Of a stretch of 63,684 bases of DNA, positions 58,820 through 63,684 are shown in pieces. Source of the stretch: Candidatus Gastranaerophilales bacterium (GTDB lineage: Bacteria; Cyanobacteriota; Vampirovibrionia; Gastranaerophilales; Gastranaerophilaceae). A program made the position numbers and the translations under genes. How positions within the stretch are numbered: position 1 is the first letter of the stretch; each line of letters opens with the position of its first letter. The notes beneath the pieces are model-generated. The model worked only from the letters and a program-made list of their open reading frames with translations. It did no database searches and had not been told where the DNA came from. Location: the NCBI GenBank assembly GCA_944326425.1, contig CALVDX010000012.1, positions 1 to 63,684 on the forward strand. The letters are read 5' to 3'.

Positions 58820-60397
58820 ATGATTAATAAGGTTAGTATCGCAGAAAGTACAAAATTCCATCCCCAAAAAGAAAACAATAAGGAAAATGGAAGTTCAATA
58901 AATTTCAAAGGAAACAAGCTTGCCGCAATTACCGGTGCAGCAATTGCCGGTATGCAGTATTTAGAGCGCAACCCGATGATGCATGTTGCAACACTTGACG
59001 TTACAACAGCTATAGGTCCGCGGACAATATTTGATTCAATAACTAACCTGTTCGCAGGTTTTGAAACATTATGCCGCGAAAGCGGGGGGCTTATAATAAA
59101 CTGCCTTATTCCGGGTTTTATCGCCATCGGTGCCGGTAAATTCCTCAATAAACACGTTATTAAAACCGGCGGAAAAATGGCAGACTGTCTTGCAGACACT
59201 GATACCATAAAAACCGTAAGCCGGATTTATAAAGAACAAAACGGAGATATTGCTAAAGTTTATGAAACCTTATTGTCAAAAATTCAAGGCATTGACGGCA
59301 ACAATGTAGTTAAATACTCGGAAGTCCTTAAAACAGAACTTGGAGATTTAGGAACCAGACTGGCAAAAGCAGCAGACGAAAAAGAGTTCAATAAAATAAT
59401 TGACGATATAATGACTAAAACCCATGTCAATGAAAGCATACGTTTTGGAGATAAAGGAGCCTATCTTAAAGATGTAAGTGTTTCCTCCTTATTGCAAAAC
59501 ACAAAGAAATTTGTTCATGAATATGAAGCTTCAGGCAAAGCAGGAATAGAAAACTTTGCCTCCAAAGCAGAAAAACTCGTTAAAGGAAAAAGTGCAATAG
59601 CCTTGCTTCTCGTACTACCGCTTGCCGCATCAATGCAGTTTTTCAACCGCTGGATGACAGGAAAACTCTCCGGCGTTGACGGAGCACCTATTTATGAAGA
59701 TTTTAAAGAAGCCAAAAAACACCCGGAACTTTATGCAAAAATTAAAGCAAAGGCAAAAGAAGGGCTGCTACAGGAAAAAATAATTTCAATAGGCGCAATG
59801 CTCGGCATGGCTGCTGCATCAATCTTAATGACCGCAACGCAAAGACCCAACCTCAAAATGCTCGGCAGAATGCTTCAATTCAAAGGCAAATACCCGACAA
59901 TGGATCAGGCAAGAGCAATTTCCGCAGTAACATTCTCTTCAAGAATTGCAGCAGCCGATGATAAAAATGAAGTCCGCGAATCACGCGGAAGAGATTTATT
60001 AACATTTGGAAGTTTATATTTCTTCGGCGACTACGGCGGCAAAGCTGCAGCCTCTGCAATAGAAGCACATACAGGCGTAAAATTATTAAACAGAACAGTC
60101 GTTTCACCTAAAGATGCAAATATATTAACCAAATTTAAAAACTGGGTGCTTAATACCCACATTAAATCTTCCAACGAACTTAAGTTTGCAGACAAAGCCC
60201 TGAGCACCAAAGCACAAAAATATCGTTCAGTATGCCAGTTAATAAACCTATTAAGCTCCTTCGCAATCTTAGGTTTGATAATTTACGAACGCGGTAAAAC
60301 AAAGAAAAAACATGAACAAATAAAAGCTCAGGTAATAAAACAATACGAAGCAGAACAACAAGCCAAGCAAGAACAAACCAAAACAACAGCAGCATAA
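58820..60397 (+). CDS. FKG-motif membrane protein, paralogue 1
   Basis: A protein of 525 aa from the ATG at 58820 (a GTG at 58814 is possible). It has 'SSINFKGNKL' at about residue 25, several Ala/Gly-rich membrane segments (about 80-100, 255-272, 320-340, 485-505) and a charged C-terminal tail. Conserved blocks shared with the next gene are 'DVTTAIGPRTI', 'GFETLCRESGG' and 'TMDQARAISAVTFSSRI...EVRESRGRDLLTFG'. I cannot name a family; it appears specific to this lineage. The next gene begins 10 nt after its stop. Confidence 0.72.
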   Translation: MINKVSIAESTKFHPQKENNKENGSSINFKGNKLAAITGAAIAGMQYLERNPMMHVATLDVTTAIGPRTIFDSITNLFAGFETLCRESGGLIINCLIPGFIAIGAGKFLNKHVIKTGGKMADCLADTDTIKTVSRIYKEQNGDIAKVYETLLSKIQGIDGNNVVKYSEVLKTELGDLGTRLAKAADEKEFNKIIDDIMTKTHVNESIRFGDKGAYLKDVSVSSLLQNTKKFVHEYEASGKAGIENFASKAEKLVKGKSAIALLLVLPLAASMQFFNRWMTGKLSGVDGAPIYEDFKEAKKHPELYAKIKAKAKEGLLQEKIISIGAMLGMAAASILMTATQRPNLKMLGRMLQFKGKYPTMDQARAISAVTFSSRIAAADDKNEVRESRGRDLLTFGSLYFFGDYGGKAAASAIEAHTGVKLLNRTVVSPKDANILTKFKNWVLNTHIKSSNELKFADKALSTKAQKYRSVCQLINLLSSFAILGLIIYERGKTKKKHEQIKAQVIKQYEAEQQAKQEQTKTTAA

Positions 60398-60407
60398 AAG
60401 GCAAGAT

Positions 60408-62015
60408 ATGAAAGTACAATTAAACCAGCAAAATTACCCTAACATTGTAAACAAAGAAGCACAGCCGGCATTTAAAGGAACAAGCGGTGTATTAAACTAC
60501 CTTGCAACAAACCTCGGTGTCGGCGCCAACCTTACTGATGTTACGTTCATGGTTGCCCCGCGTACTATCAAAGACGGGACTTGCCGCGGGCTTGACGCTG
60601 GTGTTGAAACAGGATTCAGAGAATCAATGGGTACAATCAATGATGCTTCTATCGGTTTGTACGGCATTGGTGCCGGCGCCTTGCTCGGCACAGCCGTTTC
60701 CGGAAAATACGGAGTTAAGGCAAGTAAAATATTTACCTCGCCCGAAAGAGTAAATACCCTTGCCGAATTCTGGAATGAGCATTTAAAGAATAATACCACT
60801 CAAAAAGATTACTTAAGAAAAATCATTGACTCGCTCGAAGGTTACAATACTGCCCGAAACAGAGAAAACGGATTTGTTAAAATCACAAATGAGAATGATA
60901 AAGAAAAAATCGTAAAGATTCTTGATAATGTAATAAACGACAAAAAAACAGATATTAAAATCTGGCGTAAAAAATCACCCGAACGCGGTGTGGTAAATGC
61001 AATAATTACTGAAGCAACAGGCGCAGAAACAAGATATAAATTAGGAAACAGCGGAACATCAAATCTTAATACCTTATTGGATGACATTGTTGGCATGACT
61101 AAAGCGTTTAAAGAAGAAAAAGTTATGGAAGCCTTTAACAACGCTGCCGCAAACGGAGGAAAAAACAAGTTTCTTTCTGCAATGTCAAAATTTAACAAAG
61201 GCAGAGCACTGTTAGGATTTCTGGTCGGCTCTGCTGTCGGTTTATCCGTACAGCCTATTAATATGTGGTATACAAAGAAAAGAACCGGTAAAGAAGGCTT
61301 TGTAGGCGGCACATGTTCTGAAAAAGACCGTTCTTTAAAATTCAAACTTGAAAAACTTGCCGTTGCAGCAGGTATGCTTACAATGGTTCTGGCCTCACTA
61401 AAATGTAAGCCGAAAGATTTCTTAAACAAAATGGCATTTCAGGGATTAGCCCCTACTATTAATCAGTTAAAAGGAATCTACGGTGTTACCGTAACCGGCA
61501 GAATTCTTGTTACACGCAGCGAAGATGAAATGAGAGAATCTGCTCTTAAAGATTCGCTTGGTTTCACAAGCTGGCTTGTACTAGGTGATTTCGTTAACAG
61601 AGGTGTAGCAGCCATGTTCACCGGTAAAGGTTTGCTAAACTTTAACAAGAAAACAGATGGAAATATCATCACAAGCTCTACACTCAAATCCAGAAGCGAA
61701 GTTCTGAGAGAAGCGCTCCATAACGCAGGGCTGTCAACTATTAAAGTAAATCTTAAAGACGGTAAACAAAAAGCCATGAATATTAGTGAAATGATAAACC
61801 TTCTTGAAAAATCACCGGCAGCTAAATCAATACTTGCTGCAACAAAGAAAAAACTCAGGATTTTAAATATCGCACAGCTTGCAGGATACGCATTCACAGG
61901 TGTTGCTCTCGGTATCGGGATTCCGACACTCAATATCTATATGACCAAGAAATCGGAAGCTAGACGGCAGGCTAAACTTGAAGCCTTGCAAGCAGAAAAA
62001 AATCAGGCAGCATAA
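60408..62015 (+). CDS. FKG-motif membrane protein, paralogue 2
   Basis: A 535-aa tandem paralogue of the preceding protein. It keeps 'PAFKGTSG' near residue 20, 'DVTFMVAPRTIKDGT', 'AGVETGFRESMG' and 'TINQLKGIYGVTVTGRI...EMRESALKDSLGFT', with membrane segments near 85-100, 265-285, 315-335 and 490-510, and a Lys/Ala/Gln-rich tail. The central regions (about 110-250) are much less alike. An AAGG-type site precedes the ATG. The pair is probably one operon; function unknown, membrane location likely. Confidence 0.72.
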   Translation: MKVQLNQQNYPNIVNKEAQPAFKGTSGVLNYLATNLGVGANLTDVTFMVAPRTIKDGTCRGLDAGVETGFRESMGTINDASIGLYGIGAGALLGTAVSGKYGVKASKIFTSPERVNTLAEFWNEHLKNNTTQKDYLRKIIDSLEGYNTARNRENGFVKITNENDKEKIVKILDNVINDKKTDIKIWRKKSPERGVVNAIITEATGAETRYKLGNSGTSNLNTLLDDIVGMTKAFKEEKVMEAFNNAAANGGKNKFLSAMSKFNKGRALLGFLVGSAVGLSVQPINMWYTKKRTGKEGFVGGTCSEKDRSLKFKLEKLAVAAGMLTMVLASLKCKPKDFLNKMAFQGLAPTINQLKGIYGVTVTGRILVTRSEDEMRESALKDSLGFTSWLVLGDFVNRGVAAMFTGKGLLNFNKKTDGNIITSSTLKSRSEVLREALHNAGLSTIKVNLKDGKQKAMNISEMINLLEKSPAAKSILAATKKKLRILNIAQLAGYAFTGVALGIGIPTLNIYMTKKSEARRQAKLEALQAEKNQAA

Positions 62016-62354
62016 TTATAAAAGGTACCGCAATGTACATTTTTTACAACCATAAAACCAATATACCGATTTCCGGCGCTTCGTTATTTTAGTATCATTT
62101 AGTCCTGCTTATAATCCTTTATATTTATTTATGCGTATGCTTTGCCCATAAAAAAGTATTTCAACAACCAATTTTATACGCTTTAAGAATGACAGAATGC
62201 CGTTGTGACATGCTTGCCCGATAATGCTTTAATATATTTTCCATATTCCTGCAAGATTTATTTTATATAATTAAAAATATATTTTACCACCGCAAAAATT
62301 AATCTTAATATATTTGGGTTTTAACCCCATATTGTAAGTTTTTTGTAATATTTC
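62016..62354. other. Gene-free AT-rich stretch
   Basis: No coding region is supported. Near 62320-62332, GGGTT and AACCCC form a small hairpin with a TT loop. A terminator for the paralogue pair is not obvious. Confidence 0.5.
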
Positions 62355-62397
62355 TTTTATTTTTTATGAAAATATGGTATAATTATCCGGAAAGGAG
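62355..62397 (+). promoter_or_regulatory. Promoter and ribosome-binding site deciding a TTG start
   Basis: TTTTAT (62355-62360), 17 nt, TATAAT (62378-62383), then AAAGGAG (62391-62397) and 10 nt to TTG at 62408. The -10 box lies after the first in-frame ATG at 62366, so that ATG cannot be the start on this transcript. Confidence 0.65.
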
Positions 62398-62407
62398 TTT
62401 TAAAAAG

Positions 62408-62971
62408 TTGATTAAAAAAACCTTTATCGCAAATCTATTAGTATTAGGATTATTACTCAACGGATGTGTGTTTAATGAGAGAGCGTCGAAAAATATTCCG
62501 GCTGTTCAATCTTCTGTTGCTGCAGAAACAGAAGAAACAGAATTAACTACAGAGACCCCGACCCAATCTGAAACAGCAAACACAGATATACAGTCTACCC
62601 CTGATACCCCGGACAGGAGAGATTTATCTGAAAGGCATCCTATTGATATTGCCGAAGAAGAGTGTATGAAAAAGGCTGAATCAACTGTTGCGATGTCAAC
62701 GTGTTCTTATGACGCAATGGATAAATGGTACAAAGAGATTGATGTGAATCTTATTAAGTTAAAAAACATCCTGTCAGAAGAAGATTATAAAAATCTTGAA
62801 GCTGCCCAGGCTAAGTGGGAGGCATATAAAGAAGCTCAAAACGAAGCAGTTGTTGTAATCCAAAGTAAACAAGGAACAATATTTCAAAATATTTATGTTG
62901 GATATCAAACTTATTTAATTAAAGAGCGTGCCTTATTTTTACAAGACCTTTATAATACATTGGCAAATTAA
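62408..62971 (+). CDS. Lipoprotein with LprI-like (DUF1311) domain
   Basis: A protein of 187 aa starting at TTG. 'MIKKTFIANLLVLGLLLNGC' is a lipoprotein signal whose Cys would be lipidated; the alternative upstream ATG would add 14 residues before a clear signal peptide. After a Thr/Glu/Pro-rich linker (to about residue 80), residues about 88-185 resemble LprI/DUF1311: paired cysteines 'EECMKK...MSTCSYDAM', 'WYKEIDVNLIKLKNIL' and 'LEAAQAKWEAYKEAQNEAV'. Such domains can inhibit lysozyme in mycobacteria, but DUF1311 proteins differ widely. Likely exposed in the periplasm. Confidence 0.78.
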   Translation: MIKKTFIANLLVLGLLLNGCVFNERASKNIPAVQSSVAAETEETELTTETPTQSETANTDIQSTPDTPDRRDLSERHPIDIAEEECMKKAESTVAMSTCSYDAMDKWYKEIDVNLIKLKNILSEEDYKNLEAAQAKWEAYKEAQNEAVVVIQSKQGTIFQNIYVGYQTYLIKERALFLQDLYNTLAN

Positions 62972-63017
62972 AAAACTCCTTAGTTGTAGATTAGTTAAAA
63001 GGAGATTTTGATTTTTA

Positions 63018-63173
63018 TGTTCAATGATCAGTATTTTGAAACAATGTTAAATTTTGTATTGTTGCGCGAAGGTGGTTATGTTAATGGCCCTGATGATCCG
63101 GGCGGAGAGACCAATCACGGTATTACACATGAAGTTTACGACTCATACAGGAGGAGTACAGGTTATATATCAT
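63018..63173 (+). pseudogene. Truncated GH108-type endolysin
   Basis: A 51-codon frame from ATG 63018 with the GH108 lysozyme signature: 'FVLLREGGYVNGPDDPGGET' (catalytic Glu in 'REGGYV') and 'NHGITHEVYDSYRR'. Normal members are about 150-190 aa; here the frame stops just after this motif, and the following 'STGYIS' no longer matches. The peptidoglycan-binding half is missing, so it is a prophage leftover rather than a working endolysin. AAGGAG precedes the start. Confidence 0.78.
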
Positions 63174-63185
63174 AGGAGAAAAGTA

Positions 63186-63314
63186 ATGAGTTATAAATTA
63201 GAAAAACCATATACAGAAACAGAATATGCGGACTTTGTAGTATTGCATAGTCATACAAACGGAAGGCTAATAGAAGAAACGGATAGAAAAAAAATCTGCA
63301 ATAAATATTCTTAA
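63186..63314 (+). CDS. Short phage-type ORF (fragment)
   Basis: A 42-aa frame beginning 'MSYKLEKPYTETEYADFVVL', with an AGGAG site a few nt before the ATG. The start resembles small phage tail-region proteins in gut phages, but the C-terminal half is absent or diverged, so it may be a relic from the same prophage as the GH108 fragment. No confident function. Confidence 0.4.
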   Translation: MSYKLEKPYTETEYADFVVLHSHTNGRLIEETDRKKICNKYS

Positions 63315-63325
63315 TTCATATAATT

Positions 63326-63365
63326 AGGATTTAATTCAAAACATTAATTGGACACAGAATGGACA
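63326..63365 (+). repeat. 40-bp sequence shared with the integrase end at 38748-38787
   Basis: The same two blocks with the same 7-nt variable centre as at 38748-38787. Here no integrase frame is present upstream, only the phage-type fragments, so this is a scar of a related element. Confidence 0.7.
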
Positions 63366-63532
63366 TGAATAATTCTTATGTAAGTGTAAAAGAACAAGTA
63401 GTTCAGGAATATTTGACAACCAGTTCGGGAATTTTGGAACAGATAAATTTAGAAACCCTAAATAATGTTATAAATTTAAGATTAAAAAGGAGTAAATTTT
63501 TTTTAGAGCGTATTGTAAAATTTTTTAATTAA
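63365..63532 (+). CDS. Possible short ORF, 55 aa
   Basis: An ATG-to-TAA frame ('MNNSYVSVKEQVVQEYL...') immediately after the shared 40-bp sequence; it lacks a ribosome-binding site and a recognised family. It could be chance in AT-rich DNA or the remains of a phage gene. Confidence 0.25.
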   Translation: MNNSYVSVKEQVVQEYLTTSSGILEQINLETLNNVINLRLKRSKFFLERIVKFFN

Positions 63533-63597
63533 AATAACAAAAAATATTTTTACAGTTTTTATATATTCTTATAACACCGAAAGGAGAATATTAATAA

Positions 63598-63684
63598 ATG
63601 AGAATAGATAATAATATTCAATATTATACACAGCCGATTAGTAATAGAACATCTTTTACTTCTTTATTTCGATTGTCATCTTGC
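63598..63684 (+). CDS. Partial CDS at window edge (N-terminus only)
   Basis: An AAAGGAG site (about 63580) and ATG at 63598 open a frame that runs off the end ('MRIDNNIQYYTQPISNRTSF', then 'TSLF'). The N-terminal style (Asn/Ile-rich followed by 'SFTS') resembles the leaders of the FKG-motif proteins elsewhere in the window. Nothing more can be said from 29 codons. Confidence 0.5.
   Translation, partial: MRIDNNIQYYTQPISNRTSFTSLFRLSSC

Overview
The window looks like chromosomal DNA of a gut-type, non-photosynthetic relative of the Cyanobacteria (Vampirovibrionia/Melainabacteria, most likely Gastranaerophilales). This is inferred from AT-rich DNA, an outer-membrane autotransporter, several proteins with a short N-terminal '(N/A)FKG' motif, and a mix of genes with strong Shine-Dalgarno sites and genes whose -10 box sits only 5-8 nt from the ATG. 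No species can be named from sequence alone.

Layout. 1-8.5 kb: a duplicated 82-bp repeat, an HD-GYP-type protein, a small exported protein, a radical SAM/SPASM enzyme coupled to an SDR reductase, then a leftward operon (response regulator, two-subunit iron-sulfur serine dehydratase, glycosyltransferase), ClpP, tRNA-Gly and a phage-type (LPD3-like) protein beside a second copy of the tRNA-Gly 3' end. 8.8-31 kb is a surface and cell-wall region: an 871-aa repeat protein, a MITE-like element, phosphomannomutase/phosphoglucomutase, a 1024-aa muralytic protein (three LysM, GH24-like lysozyme, Amidase_3), and a 14.5-kb gene for a 4830-aa autotransporter adhesin. 31-38 kb is mostly housekeeping and small genes: 3-methyladenine DNA glycosylase, glucose-6-phosphate isomerase, cupin, TSCPD protein, glycosyltransferase, flavin reductase-rubredoxin fusion, a DegT-like protein and TspO.

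38.83-50.86 kb is an integrated mobile element of about 12 kb. A 30-bp direct repeat of the 3' end of tRNA-Ser(UGA) marks both ends, and a 20-bp direct repeat (tandem AGTCCCT boxes) lies just inside each end. It carries an integrase with an inserted HTH, an excisionase-like protein, a TOPRIM/DUF3987 primase-helicase, an XRE regulator, a uracil-DNA glycosylase, a small DnaB-like ATPase, a degenerate DNA-methylase homologue, a membrane-anchored protein, and an adenine methylase with a PD-(D/E)XK-type nuclease (a probable restriction-modification cargo). No capsid or tail genes are visible, so it is an integrative element or phage satellite rather than a prophage. Just outside its left end lie a broken integrase and the C-terminal fragment of a Fic protein, so the site has been used before.

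51-63.7 kb: uvrB, miaA, a glycosyltransferase plus TupA-type ATP-grasp pair, small proteins, a 524-aa protein of unknown function, two tandem paralogous membrane proteins of about 530 aa, a LprI-like lipoprotein, and at the right edge phage debris (truncated GH108 endolysin, short phage-type ORFs, an integrase-3'-end-like sequence shared with the tRNA-Ser site) followed by the start of another gene.

The most unusual items are the tRNA-Ser element with its mixed replication, repair and restriction cargo, the giant adhesin with a duplication at about 1040-residue offset, the tandem FKG-motif membrane paralogues, and the recurrent leaderless-type promoter arrangement.
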